Assembly: GCF_018613415.1 (NCBI RefSeq)
Contig: NZ_JAGGQG010000019.1
Location: forward strand, 117,127-181,126
Length of the DNA: 64,000 nt
Source of the DNA: Bacillus sp. ISL-18
Lineage (GTDB): Bacteria; Bacillota; Bacilli; Bacillales; Cytobacillaceae
Direction of reading: 5' to 3'
This document shows positions 17,926 to 27,695 of this stretch, in pieces (positions within the stretch are counted from its first letter, which is position 1; each line of letters starts with the position of its first letter). Below the pieces are notes generated by a model. It saw only the letters and a list, made by a program, of their open reading frames with translations, was not told the DNA's origin and made no database searches. Made by a program: the position numbers and the translations under genes.

Positions 17926-19107
17926 ATGCAAGGAATTAGTAAGGGACACCCACAAAAAATGGGTCATCCACATGGAGCAGGAAAAAAGATAGATTATGAT
18001 GAAAACCCGTTTATTGTTATTTGGGAAGTAACCAGGGCATGCCAGCTAAAATGTGTTCATTGCCGGGCAGACGCTCAGCTTACTACTGATCCTAGGGAAT
18101 TAACACATGAAGAAGGGATCAATCTAATCGACCAAATCTATGAAATGGATAATCCAATGCTCGTTTTTACTGGCGGGGATTGTATGATGAGAGAAGATTT
18201 ATACGAACTTGCTGATTATGCCATTAAAAAAGGTATGCGTGTCTCAATGACTCCAAGTGCAACAGCTAATGTGACAAAAGAAAAAATGCAGCTTTTTAAA
18301 GAAGTTGGGCTATCACGCTGGGGCTTTAGCTTAGACGGGCCTACGCCAGCCATCCATGACCATTTCCGCGGAACTCCAGGTTCATTCGATTTAACAGTTG
18401 AAAAAATTAAATATTTAAATGAACTGGAGATGCCATTACAAATCAACACCGTTATTTCTCGGTATAATTATGACTCCCTTGAGGAGATGTCAAAATTAGT
18501 GGACGAGCTTGGGGCAGTGATGTGGTATATTTTCCTGCTTGTCCCAACAGGCAGAGGGCAAATGGATGCATGTATCTCGCCTGCTGAACATGAAAAAGTA
18601 TTCAGATGGTTATATGAGTTAAGTAAAACCGCACCATATGATATTAAAACAACGGCTGCTCAGCATTACCGCCGGGTTGTCCTTCAGCAAAAAACCAGGG
18701 ATCACTTAATTGAAAAAGGAGAAATTCACTACGAAGATTCGATTACAACCGATTTTGCTTCCATGCACGATGGCTTGAAACGTGCTCCAAAAGGGGTTAA
18801 TGACGGAAATGGATTTGCTTTTGTTTCACATATCGGCGATGTAATGCCTAGCGGTCTGCTCCCAATTGTCGGCGGTAATATTCGTGAAACTCCGCTTGCA
18901 GAAATTTACCGTGAGGCAAAAGTATTTAAAGAGCTTCGTCAGCCTGATAACTATAAAGGGAAATGCGGCGTTTGTGAATATAATAAAATGTGCGGCGGCT
19001 CCCGTTCACGTACGTATGCGGTAACCGGTGATTATTTAGAAAGCGAGCCATTCTGTGTGTATATTCCACAGTCCATGCGCAACAAGGAAACAGCCCCTGC
19101 TTTCTAA
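17926..19107 (+). CDS. Radical SAM/SPASM protein (TIGR04053-like, BA_1875 family)
   Basis: A 393-residue radical SAM enzyme. C39-x3-C43-x2-C46 (CQLKCVHC) binds the SAM cluster, followed by FTGGD and FSLDG. The C-terminal SPASM region has CGVCEYNKMCGG and a further Cys in EPFCVY for extra clusters. It is related to the haem-pathway enzymes NirJ/AhbD, but the family (TIGR04053 as I recall) has no settled reaction. The start is uncertain: TTG 17914, ATG 17923 and ATG 17926 are all in frame, and GGTGA best fits 17926. Monocistronic with its own terminator. Confidence 0.85.
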   Translation: MQGISKGHPQKMGHPHGAGKKIDYDENPFIVIWEVTRACQLKCVHCRADAQLTTDPRELTHEEGINLIDQIYEMDNPMLVFTGGDCMMREDLYELADYAIKKGMRVSMTPSATANVTKEKMQLFKEVGLSRWGFSLDGPTPAIHDHFRGTPGSFDLTVEKIKYLNELEMPLQINTVISRYNYDSLEEMSKLVDELGAVMWYIFLLVPTGRGQMDACISPAEHEKVFRWLYELSKTAPYDIKTTAAQHYRRVVLQQKTRDHLIEKGEIHYEDSITTDFASMHDGLKRAPKGVNDGNGFAFVSHIGDVMPSGLLPIVGGNIRETPLAEIYREAKVFKELRQPDNYKGKCGVCEYNKMCGGSRSRTYAVTGDYLESEPFCVYIPQSMRNKETAPAF

Positions 19108-19121
19108 CCATCCTTAACGCT

Positions 19122-19146
19122 AAGGCATTCCGATTCGGAATGCCTT
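19122..19146 (+). terminator. Rho-independent terminator of the radical SAM gene
   Basis: AAGGCATTCCGA and its exact complement form a 12-bp stem, followed by TTTTTA. It ends 2 bp before the gerC remnant stop codon. Confidence 0.85.
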
Positions 19147-19147
19147 T

Positions 19148-19693
19148 TTAATCAATTAAGCCAGGATCCTCTATTTGTACTTTAGAATGGACCTTAAAAA
19201 CAAGGTTAGGATAGATTTTTTTCCATTGTTCCCAATCATCGTCATTAAAATGCCTTGAATGGTATCGTAATCCGAAGCCAATCGGGTCGACATGTACTTT
19301 TTGCAGCTTTACAAGCACTTTTGTAAATCTCCTGCTTATCTGTTTTTCAGCGGTATTCTCATATACAGATAATTTTGAGATTGGCACGCGGCTCGAGGCC
19401 TCTTCCAATGTTCCCATCACCGAAACATTTACGCTAATATGTTTTGATGATTCGAACAGCCTCAGAGATGCTTCTTGGGAAACAATTTGATATTCAATTG
19501 GGCTATCTTTTGAAGGACCTGGAACGGCAAATTTCAAGCTAACTAAATATTTTTTGGTACGATCTTTGGCTGCATCTACTCCTATACTAACCACAAAGAA
19601 ACGCTTCTCAATATCTTTAAACCCACATGCGCTCAAAACGAAACAAGATAGCAGGATGAGCAGATTTTTTTTCCATTGGTTTAACGATATCAT
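19148..19693 (-). pseudogene. Internally deleted gerC (Ger(x)C lipoprotein) remnant
   Basis: 181 residues against about 370-400 normally. The N-terminal half is a typical GerC start: lipobox LLSCFVLSACGF, then EKRFFVVSIGVDAAK. The C-terminal 60 residues (LVKLQKVHVDPIGFGLRYHSR and the following helix) match the normal GerC end. The roughly 200 residues between are missing, yet the frame is kept. Its ATG overlaps the gerB stop as in an intact operon. With gerA and gerB broken, it is treated as a pseudogene, although a short lipoprotein could still be made. Confidence 0.8.
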
Positions 19694-20476
19694 GCTCTTT
19701 TCCTCCTAGCCCAAAAGAAGAAAATACCTACTAGCATTACTTCGCAAGCGAACCGGACGATGAGCCAGTACGTCGCGAATTTTAATAGTAGAATCGTATT
19801 AGAGTAAATAATTCCTACCATCGAAATTCCCGTAAAAACACCTAGAATCAGCCAGACCTGTTGTTTACTGACCTCTTTTTTAAAAGAGCCCTTTATTAAC
19901 TCGAGCGAAACATGTCAGTGAATCGAAACACTCATCAGCGAAATGCTCATATAAAACATGAGAATAAAAAGATGACACGTTCATTCGGACTATAAACCAA
20001 TCGGAGTGAATCGGCTGTCGTGACCCATGGATAAATGTATTCTTGGGTACCATCAGCACCATTTTCCAACAGATACATGACCCGTTCGGTTGGCATCTGA
20101 ATAATTAGAAAAATGGCAGCTAGATAAATGGCCAACAGCAGCAATTTAGGCATCTCAGGGTTAACAAAGCGCGCTAATATATCAATAAAACCAATTAGAG
20201 TAACGAGGCCGGCTAAAAACCAAACAATTGAATACTGATCAGATAGAGGCGCTTAATCCCGCTATGTTTTTCTTTAGGAAGGTCAGGAAGCGCTTGCTGT
20301 GAGAACTTTGTTATTGTTTTACTGTAAATAAAATTCAGTGCAACTCCGACAGGAATAGCCAATATGACCCCCATCACAGCTCCTTCATACCGATATTGAA
20401 TCAATACCTTCGGAACAAAGATAATCACATTAATAATCATATTTATAAAAACTAAATACAGATAATATCGGTTCAG
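19690..20476 (-). pseudogene. Degraded gerB (spore germination permease) remnant
   Basis: Pieces of a GerAB/YndE-type amino-acid permease lie in different minus-strand frames. RYYLYLVFINMIINVIIFVPK begins at a CTG (20476) where ATG is expected, behind a good SD. A frameshift near 20240-20250 leads into FLAGLVTLIGFIDILARF, a second shift lies near 19965, and a TGA stop is at 19918-19920. The C-terminal helices and the final ARRKRA end are intact. The length (about 260 codons against 360) implies an internal deletion as well. Confidence 0.85.
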
Positions 20477-20517
20477 TACCCTCCCCTCCCTTTTTTTTAC
20501 TCTTTATTTGGCTTTGT

Positions 20518-21501
20518 CTAAACCAGCGTTAGGGATGAAGTGCCAAAGCTATCGAGCTTGACCATATAGGCGACCAATATCATGAATCCTAGTACCACTC
20601 CGACTAAACCAAAGATCGTGGCTAAGGCTACCACAATATATTTCATGATTCGAAGAGTAAAACTAAAGGCATTGATCGGAACAACAAAATTCGAGATGGC
20701 AACGGTCGAGACAATAATAATCATAATATTACTAACCAGGCCGGCCTCTGTTGCTGCTTGTCCTAAAATTAAGCCGCCTACCGTTGTGCCAGGATTATAT
20801 GTAGCGGTTACCAGTTATAACCCTGAGCTTTTTAGGGTGCAATTAGCGATAAGTATTGCAGGCAGTCGTACGGGAGTACCGTATCCTTCTTTTATTGAAG
20901 TAACCATCATGCTCATTATGATGGAGATGCTGACCGAGGCCAGTATTCGGCTTCCGAAGGCAATCGGACCGACTGCGAAACGATATATCTAAGCAACTGA
21001 AGAAATTTTGTCACCCAGAACGTTTGATAAATATCTTCCATAGAGGCCATAAAGTCCTTCATTACCGTAGGTAAGACGACAGCAAAAGGGCTGCCGCTGA
21101 TCAACAGAATAATCTTTCCGGCTGCTAAATTCACTACAACCCGATCCGGTCGCTCTGTAACAAGCATGACAGGAATAAGTGCACGGTTGTTTTTCTTGAT
21201 GAGATCGAGCAGCTGCTCACCGGTTTGGAAGATTTGTATTTCAAGTTCCGTTAAGAATTCCTTAATCCGGTTCAATGTATCGGGGTCAACTGTCCACTTT
21301 ACTATCAAACAGGTACACTTCCAAGTAGATTAGGATCGTCACACCCCTTAATAACTCTTCAAGTGTTTTTTCTTGAGTTTCAAAGGGTTTTATCGCAGGA
21401 TGGGAATCTAGATAGGCGAGAAATTGCCAAGAATCCTTTATTTCATAAAATGGGATGAGTACTTTTTGATGAATGATTTTTTCATCACTAATCGTTTTAT
21501 T
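20518..21501 (-). pseudogene. Degraded gerA (germinant receptor A subunit) remnant
   Basis: The minus strand encodes GerA pieces in order: an N-terminal domain segment (EKTLEELLRGVTILIYLE), a frameshift near 21305, then VDPDTLNRIKEFL to VTERPDRVVVNLAAGKI and KFLQLLRYI, and further on GTTVGGLILGQAATEAGLVSN to IFGLVGVVLG. The normal N-terminus and about 60 C-terminal residues are missing. The part between LLRYI and TVGG is absent from this strand but present in reverse (see the next entry). Confidence 0.88.
20789..20974 (+). other. Segment of gerA inverted in place
   Basis: Read on the plus strand these 186 bp encode PGLYVAVTSYNPELFRVQ, AGSRTGVPYPSFIEV and EASIRLPKAIGPT. This is the conserved GerA membrane region that should sit between LLRYI and TVGGLILGQ on the minus strand. 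The flanks are in normal orientation. About eight codons are also lost at one junction. No clear inverted repeats are seen at the ends. Confidence 0.85.
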
Positions 21502-21717
21502 CTAGAAAGAAATTATCAGCAGACTGTTGGTATTTTGCTAGAAGTTTTGATTGAACTCTGTACTTTGGTTAGGTTACTTTTCTATTGGGAAAGTTGTTTC
21601 TAGAGTTGAAATCTGGAATTAGACAAATTTCATCTTTTACTTTTCCTGTCCTTCCGATATAGTGAGTGTATTGAAGTTGATAAAAAAATTATTTATAGTT
21701 AAAAAAGGATGTTACTA

Positions 21718-22674
21718 ATGATAAGATTCTTGGGCGTTACTAAAGAACATATTCTGGAAAAGCATAGCTCCATCCACAATCTAAATTTTGAGAACTATAG
21801 CCGATTTTGGGTAGATATAAATGACCCAACTGATGAAGAGAACAAATGTCTATCAGATATTTTCCATTTTCATCCGCTTGCTATTGAAGATTGTCTGAAT
21901 AAAATACTCCAAAGACCAAAATTAGATTACTATGATGACCATACATTTTTTGTTACCCATATTGTTCGGGAAAAAGAAAATGAGATTTTAAAAGAAGAGT
22001 TAGATTTTTTTGTTGGCGAGAAATATATTGTGACGTTTCAGTTTAATCCGTCAAAAGAGGTTTCCCAGGTTTGGGATGAAGCATCTACTCAAAATGATGT
22101 GGATAAATTCGGAAGTTTACATGTGTTTTATCGGATTCTAGACAAAATAGTCGATAATTACTTCCCGATCATTAACAGTATTGAAGATAAATTAGATGAA
22201 ATCGAAGAAAATACCTATAATAAACCAATGAACAATTTATTGAATGAATTGTTTGACACAAGGTATATGTTACTTAATTTAATGCACACGGTTAATCCAA
22301 TGCGTGACCTGCTTTATCGGATGCTAAACTCGCATCGTCTTAGTGATATTATCAATAGAAAAGAATATTTCTCTGATATCTATGACCATCTTTTAAAACT
22401 GTCCGATATGGTCATGTCGAATCGTGAAATAACAGCAGACATTCGGGAAAACTATCTGTCAATCAACTCACATCAAACAAATAATGTGATGAAATTTCTA
22501 ACGATCATGACCTCTATTTTTGCTCCATTAACCCTAATCGCAGGAATATTTGGAATGAATTTTAAAAATATGCCTGAATTGTCCTGGAAATATGGCTATG
22601 GCTATTCACTTGGATTAATGGGGATTATTGGATTATCGATGTTCCTTTGGTTTAAGAAAAAGGGATGGTTTTAA
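21718..22674 (+). CDS. CorA-family magnesium/divalent cation transporter
   Basis: A 318-residue CorA protein: a long cytosolic N-terminal domain and helical stalk, then two C-terminal membrane helices with the selectivity motif FGMNF between them and a Lys-rich tail. CorA channels admit Mg2+ (sometimes Co2+ or Ni2+) down the membrane potential. An earlier in-frame ATG at 21709 directly abuts AAAAGG, so the ATG at 21718, with 9-base spacing, is preferred. Single gene with its own terminator, next to the decayed ger genes. Confidence 0.92.
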   Translation: MIRFLGVTKEHILEKHSSIHNLNFENYSRFWVDINDPTDEENKCLSDIFHFHPLAIEDCLNKILQRPKLDYYDDHTFFVTHIVREKENEILKEELDFFVGEKYIVTFQFNPSKEVSQVWDEASTQNDVDKFGSLHVFYRILDKIVDNYFPIINSIEDKLDEIEENTYNKPMNNLLNELFDTRYMLLNLMHTVNPMRDLLYRMLNSHRLSDIINRKEYFSDIYDHLLKLSDMVMSNREITADIRENYLSINSHQTNNVMKFLTIMTSIFAPLTLIAGIFGMNFKNMPELSWKYGYGYSLGLMGIIGLSMFLWFKKKGWF

Positions 22675-22700
22675 CTACAAGCGGAAAGCATCTAAAAAAA

Positions 22701-22724
22701 TCCTGGCAAATTACTTCGCCAGGA
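22701..22724 (+). terminator. Rho-independent terminator of corA
   Basis: TCCTGGC/GCCAGGA stem with a 10-base loop, then CTTTTTGTTTT. Confidence 0.85.
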
Positions 22725-22756
22725 CTTTTTGTTTTACTCCATATTTTCTAGTATGA

Positions 22757-24688
22757 TCACTCTTTTTTATAGTGGTAATTTGATCGGTTTACGGGTATAA
22801 AACCCTTCGGAGAGTAGAACCGAAGTAAATCCCCATTTACCACTTTATCGGATAGGATTAACTTTTCATCCACCATTTTCTGGTCTTTCACTGCCTCAGA
22901 TAACTGGTCCTCAGTTAATTCCTGACCTGTAGCTGTGTCATAGTACTTTCCTTCAATTGCGGATATTTTCGAACTAACAAAGTCACCATTGCGGAAAGGA
23001 ATCAGGTCATCATGCTGGGTCGACAGCAAATCCGTACCGAATTGGATATATTCTTTGGAATCAATCCCTAACAAGTGTAGAAGGGTTGGAAGAACATCAA
23101 TCTGCCCGCCATATTCGTGGTTGATCCCCCCCTTAATACCTGGTACGTGAATGAATAAAGGCACTCTTTGTAATCCGGTGCTCTCAAAAGGAGTTATTTC
23201 CTTTCCGAGGATTTTCCCCATTTCTGGATTGTTTTCCTTTGAAATACCATAATGGTCGCCATATAAAATAACAATGGTATGATCGGCTAATCCGGATTCT
23301 TTTAAATCAGTAAAAAACTGCTTTACAGCTTCATCCGCATAGCGGGCAGTTTGAAAATACGAATCAACAGATGGGACACCGGTTGAAGCTGGTTTGATCG
23401 TGGCATCTTTTTTATCAATAGGAAATGGAAAATGATTCGTCAAGGTTATTAGTTTCGTATAAAATGGCTGCTGTAAAGTCCTTAAAATCGGCATGGACTG
23501 CTTAATAAAAGGTTTATCCATTAAACCGTACTCTGTCAGATCTTCTGGATTCATCTCATAGTAACTTGAATCAAAAAACTTATCGTATCCAAATGATTTA
23601 TAAATAACATTACGGTTCCAAAAGCTTCCCGAATTACCATGAAAGACGGCAGAGGTATACCCTTTCTGTGCTAATATCGCAGGAGCGGCTTGGTAGGTGT
23701 TGTAGCCTTTTAACATGTAAGCAGAGCCCTGTGACAGCCCGTATAAGGAATTTTCCAGCATAAATTCAGCATCAGAGGTTTTTCCATGTGAAGTTTGATG
23801 AAAAAAATTATCAAAATATAGGGTGTTTTTATCATTGGTCAAGGAATTTAAAAATGGTGTAACCTCTTCACCCTGTAATTTGTAATTAATCAAAAAATTC
23901 TGGAAGGATTCGAGATGATAATAGATGACATTCATTCCCTTGCCTTTTCCAAAGAACTCAGGATTTGGTTCAGCATAATTGGATTTCGTATAATTGTAAA
24001 CTTCTGTAATATCATTGCTGTCAGCCAAAACTCTTTGTGCTGATGCTTTTGTGCTTTGAACGATATCATTAATGGAGTAATTGTATAGACCTATATATTT
24101 AATTAAATAATTGTGGTCAAACTCTCTCGTTAATAATTCAGGACGGTCTATTTCAGCAAGTCCTATATTCGTACATAGAATAGTTAGGGTTAGCGAATAA
24201 AATGCACTAACTTTCCGCCGTTTCAAATCTTTCATTTCGATTTTTACAAATTTGAAACAAAGTAATATAAGCAGCAGAATAAAATCAATAAAAAATAAAA
24301 AGTCATAGGGTTTTAATAAAGAAATGACACTACCGCCTATTTCTCCAGCATTTTTTGTCTGAGTTAATGTCGGCAAAGTAATATAATCACTAAAGAATCG
24401 GTAATATAAAATATTGCTGTACAACAAAGCGGATAAGAAAAAATAGATGACCATAAGCCAAATATACTTTTTCCGTCCTTTTAAAAAGTGTGCCAGTCCT
24501 AAAAAAAGTAGTGATGAACCCAGAGGATTAATAAATAATAGAAACTGCTGAAATGGGCCAGCAACTCCCAATTTAAACTGTGTGAATTGTGCTAAATACG
24601 TTTTAATCCATAAGAAGAGAACAGCTAAAAAGAAAAATCCCAAATACCTGTTCATCATTTGTTGACCTTTATGAAGTAGATTACTCAT
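22757..24688 (-). CDS. Lipoteichoic acid synthase-type phosphoglycerol transferase
   Basis: A 643-residue LtaS-family enzyme: five N-terminal membrane helices (to about 150), a linker, and an extracellular sulfatase-fold domain. The catalytic threonine is T304 in HGKTSDAEFM and a manganese ligand is E260 in YHLESFQNF, at nearly the same positions as T300 and E255 of S. aureus LtaS. YGDHYGI supplies further metal ligands. It moves glycerolphosphate from phosphatidylglycerol to the growing teichoic acid. The ATG lies within the last codons of the MFS gene (8-bp overlap). B. subtilis has four paralogues, so synthase or primase cannot be told apart. Confidence 0.92.
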   Translation of the reverse strand: MSNLLHKGQQMMNRYLGFFFLAVLFLWIKTYLAQFTQFKLGVAGPFQQFLLFINPLGSSLLFLGLAHFLKGRKKYIWLMVIYFFLSALLYSNILYYRFFSDYITLPTLTQTKNAGEIGGSVISLLKPYDFLFFIDFILLLILLCFKFVKIEMKDLKRRKVSAFYSLTLTILCTNIGLAEIDRPELLTREFDHNYLIKYIGLYNYSINDIVQSTKASAQRVLADSNDITEVYNYTKSNYAEPNPEFFGKGKGMNVIYYHLESFQNFLINYKLQGEEVTPFLNSLTNDKNTLYFDNFFHQTSHGKTSDAEFMLENSLYGLSQGSAYMLKGYNTYQAAPAILAQKGYTSAVFHGNSGSFWNRNVIYKSFGYDKFFDSSYYEMNPEDLTEYGLMDKPFIKQSMPILRTLQQPFYTKLITLTNHFPFPIDKKDATIKPASTGVPSVDSYFQTARYADEAVKQFFTDLKESGLADHTIVILYGDHYGISKENNPEMGKILGKEITPFESTGLQRVPLFIHVPGIKGGINHEYGGQIDVLPTLLHLLGIDSKEYIQFGTDLLSTQHDDLIPFRNGDFVSSKISAIEGKYYDTATGQELTEDQLSEAVKDQKMVDEKLILSDKVVNGDLLRFYSPKGFIPVNRSNYHYKKE

Positions 24689-26093
24689 GCTGCTCCTCCA
24701 TTTTGTTCGATCTGATTTTTAATGTTTCTTTCATAGTATGTATATCGGACATATTGGTTTTCGCCATAAATAAATAACATAAAGCTGACGGAATTAGAAA
24801 AATTTCCAAGAATGATAAGGTCAGTATATAGTTATTTGGTTCCTGATGGTGGACAGTGATAACTCCAAGCAGCATACCGAATCCCAGGTTTCCAATCGTT
24901 CTTCCTAAACTATTGAAAAGGTTAGCAACACTAAAGGCTGTTCCACGGTGTTCAGGAAGATTCACATCAGTAATGAGCGCAAGCCAGTTTGGGGTATTGG
25001 CGGACTGTGCTGCGGAAGCAAAAAAGGATATAACAAACAGTAACGCAATCCACGGATTTAGAAAGATTTGTTTAATGAGATTCACTAAAATCAGAATAGC
25101 ATGATCGTCATGAGGCAATATCAAGTGATCCATTGGAATACTAAACATTCCGATATAAAAAGGCATCGTAAGAAAGACAAAAATGGCTGTAAAAAAAGCT
25201 CGCCCTTTATAGGATTTTTTTTGTAATTTGTCGCCAAGATGACCGAAATAAGCCGAAGTCATCCCGCCAATTTGAAAGATACCGTAAAGATAACCCGAGG
25301 CGATCATGGCTGTTTCCACACTATATCCTTGCTGTTGAATTTTAAATATAAATAAGGTCGGAATCCAAATTAGACTTCCCGTTGAAATATTCATAAAAAA
25401 TGCCTGTAAAAATAGTAACACATTACTTTTTTTAAATAAAATAGAACGGATTTGCTTTACATCAATAAAATGATCATAGGCCTGTCCCTTTTTAATAAGA
25501 TGGAGTAATTCAGGGTCCGACTGGCCTCTCGATGGTTCTTCTACAAAAAGATATAAAAAAATCAGAAAAAAACCAATAATACCTACGATTTCAAAGGGCC
25601 ATCTCCAACTATGACTTGTTGCAGTCAACGAAGCCAGTAACGATCCAGTTATCCCTCCCAGCCCCTGTGCCATGCCCCAAAGACTCAACACCGTCCCTCT
25701 TTTTTCATAGTGAATAAAATCTGTTAATATACTAAACCCGATCGAAGCAATACAACCTAAACCAATTCCCGTTATCATTTGAAAAAGGATAAGTTGCATA
25801 TAACTTTTGCTTATGGCAGTTAGAAACACAGCCGCTACCCAAATTAACGTTCCAATCATAATCAATCGTTTTCGTCTAAATTTTCCAGAAAGATAACCCC
25901 AATAAACGGAAGAAATGGCTGTAACAATAATATTAACAGCAGAAACAATCCCCAATTTAGCTATATCCACATGTAAGTCTTTTGCGATAAACTTAAATAG
26001 GGGTGGAAATAGTCCAATAATAATATTATCAAAGGCTGCCAGCGCAATAAATACTGCTATCGTGAATTGCCTTTTGGCATGTTTACTTTTCAA
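24681..26093 (-). CDS. MFS transporter, possible glycolipid flippase
   Basis: A 470-residue major facilitator protein with 12 predicted helices and the loop motif GYLSGKFRRKR between helices 2 and 3. The start is TTG at 26093 behind GGGGAG. It sits between an UgtP-like glucosyltransferase and an LtaS enzyme on the same strand and overlaps ltaS by 8 bp. By analogy with S. aureus ypfP-ltaA-ltaS it could flip the diglucosyl-diacylglycerol anchor. Sequence similarity to LtaA is not evident by eye, so the role rests on context. Confidence 0.8.
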   Translation of the reverse strand: MKSKHAKRQFTIAVFIALAAFDNIIIGLFPPLFKFIAKDLHVDIAKLGIVSAVNIIVTAISSVYWGYLSGKFRRKRLIMIGTLIWVAAVFLTAISKSYMQLILFQMITGIGLGCIASIGFSILTDFIHYEKRGTVLSLWGMAQGLGGITGSLLASLTATSHSWRWPFEIVGIIGFFLIFLYLFVEEPSRGQSDPELLHLIKKGQAYDHFIDVKQIRSILFKKSNVLLFLQAFFMNISTGSLIWIPTLFIFKIQQQGYSVETAMIASGYLYGIFQIGGMTSAYFGHLGDKLQKKSYKGRAFFTAIFVFLTMPFYIGMFSIPMDHLILPHDDHAILILVNLIKQIFLNPWIALLFVISFFASAAQSANTPNWLALITDVNLPEHRGTAFSVANLFNSLGRTIGNLGFGMLLGVITVHHQEPNNYILTLSFLEIFLIPSALCYLFMAKTNMSDIHTMKETLKIRSNKMEEQHE

Positions 26094-26216
26094 ATCCTTC
26101 TCCCCTATCGTTTACTATTACTGAAAGGACTTGCCATCATACAGAAAAGGTGCGGAACAGATCGTCCCTCACCAATCGTTTTGCTTTTTATTAAAATAAA
26201 ACTTGCTTCCTAACTA

Positions 26217-27350
26217 TCAGGCAAGCTGCAGCTTCCTCTCAGAACGATTTTCCATTTCTAAAAGGAATTGAATAATTTCTTCAGCCACTTCAGGTTTTAT
26301 ATAGTTTTTTTGACAATCGATAATATTTTTTAGTTTCTCCGCTTCATTCGCAAGTAATTCGGTGATCATAGGTTTAATGTCATTTGTTCCCTCACAGATT
26401 ACCCCCAAATTTAAGCTTTCCGCAAAGTAGGGATTGTCTTCTTCTTGACCAGGTAAAGCTCCTGTTATAATAATGGGTGTATTGGAAGAAATCGCCTCAA
26501 ACATTACATTTGGGCTTCCTCTGGTAAATGCGATATCGGAATCGAACATAAGATCTTGAATATTTTCGGTAAATCCAAAAATCTCCACTTTGTCTCCATA
26601 CTTGCTTGAGAGCGATTCCTTTAACATTGATTTTAACTTTTTATTCCTTCCTGCCACAATTTTCACATGGCAATCAAAATGATCAAGCAGAACTTCAGCA
26701 ATATTCAACATATTGCCCACACCCTCGCCACCGCTCATGATTAAACATCTTAAGGGTTCCCCACCGCTATAACTTACCTTTTTATTCGTACTGTCTCTAA
26801 AAAATCTTGAGCGTACAGGAAATCCTAACATTTTAAGTCTCTCTGCTGGTATGCCATATTCGATACACTTGTCCCTTGCTTCCATCGTTGGACAGATCGT
26901 ATAATCAACTCTCTTATCGGCCCAAAGCGGGGATATGTTCACAAGATCGGCAATAAGAACAAAAAATGGTATTTTAATAGGAAGTTTTTCTAAAATATTT
27001 AAAATTGACCCATTAAAATTGGGATGAACAGATAAAATCAAATCAGGTTTTTCTTCCATCAATACTTTTAAAAAAGTATTTTTTATGAGATTTTCTATAA
27101 ACTTATTAATCAATTCTGGATTTTTAGCCGAAAAGTTAAAGACCATTTTCCATAAGTTTTCGGACATTCTTGTTATTGGGCCATACGACTTTCCAATTCG
27201 CATCAAAAATGATCCGCCAAGTGAAAAGCCGTCTATTACTTTAACCTCGATATCAGTGTCGAGTTTGAGTTTTTCATTCAAAGATTCTGTAATACTTTTA
27301 TGTCCATGTCCTGTATTATCAGAAGAAATAATTAATATTTTTTTTACCAT
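26217..27350 (-). CDS. Diacylglycerol glucosyltransferase-like (MGDG synthase family, UgtP-like)
   Basis: A 377-residue GT28-type glycosyltransferase. The N-terminal MGDG-synthase domain starts ILIISSDNTGHGHKSITESL and the C-terminal UDP-sugar domain holds LIMSGGEGVGN and FTRGSPNVMFEAISSNTPIII. Relatives add glucose from UDP-glucose to diacylglycerol, making the LTA anchor and membrane glycolipid. ATG at 27350 has GAGGG 8 bases upstream; a GTG five codons earlier lacks one. It is first in the presumed LTA set, 123 bp before the MFS gene. It may be a second copy beside a core ugtP elsewhere. Confidence 0.87.
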   Translation of the reverse strand: MVKKILIISSDNTGHGHKSITESLNEKLKLDTDIEVKVIDGFSLGGSFLMRIGKSYGPITRMSENLWKMVFNFSAKNPELINKFIENLIKNTFLKVLMEEKPDLILSVHPNFNGSILNILEKLPIKIPFFVLIADLVNISPLWADKRVDYTICPTMEARDKCIEYGIPAERLKMLGFPVRSRFFRDSTNKKVSYSGGEPLRCLIMSGGEGVGNMLNIAEVLLDHFDCHVKIVAGRNKKLKSMLKESLSSKYGDKVEIFGFTENIQDLMFDSDIAFTRGSPNVMFEAISSNTPIIITGALPGQEEDNPYFAESLNLGVICEGTNDIKPMITELLANEAEKLKNIIDCQKNYIKPEVAEEIIQFLLEMENRSERKLQLA

Positions 27351-27600
27351 ACTTATGACCCTCACTTAAAACCGAATATTCCTGGCAGGTATCCACATTA
27401 TAATTCTATAATAACAAAACTGAATCGTTTAATCACCTTCAAAAGAGGTAGAAATATCCAAATTTGATATAAATCTAATTACAGACTTAAACTTAAATAT
27501 ATACCCTTTCTATTTTTAATAAAAGGAATTTAATATTAAAATTTTATTAATTTATTGAATAAGACCATCAATCCCTACAGACCAAACACTCTCAGATAAG

Positions 27601-27638
27601 AAAAAAGACTCAAGTAAATAGATACTCAAGTCTTTTTA
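27601..27638. terminator. Imperfect bidirectional terminator
   Basis: AAAAGACT and AGTCTTTT arms with a mismatched interior (CA/CA) and an inner AGTA/TACT pairing, flanked by A and T runs on both sides. The rest of the 345-bp gap 27351-27695 is AT-rich with no other feature seen. Confidence 0.5.
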
Positions 27639-27695
27639 TTGGTAAAAAATAAAAGCTTTTTGCCCGCAGAAAAACCTAATAGACTTTGAGAAACA

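Noticed and set aside
20582-20992. Plus-strand protein-coding gene of 136 codons
   Set aside because: Only its middle third encodes a recognisable peptide, which is the inverted GerA segment; the rest is antisense to gerA.
19148-21501. Selenocysteine (UGA) read-through explaining the broken ger genes, given selB in the window
   Set aside because: The breaks include frameshifts, an inversion, deletions and a lost start codon; no Cys-equivalent position or SECIS hairpin fits.
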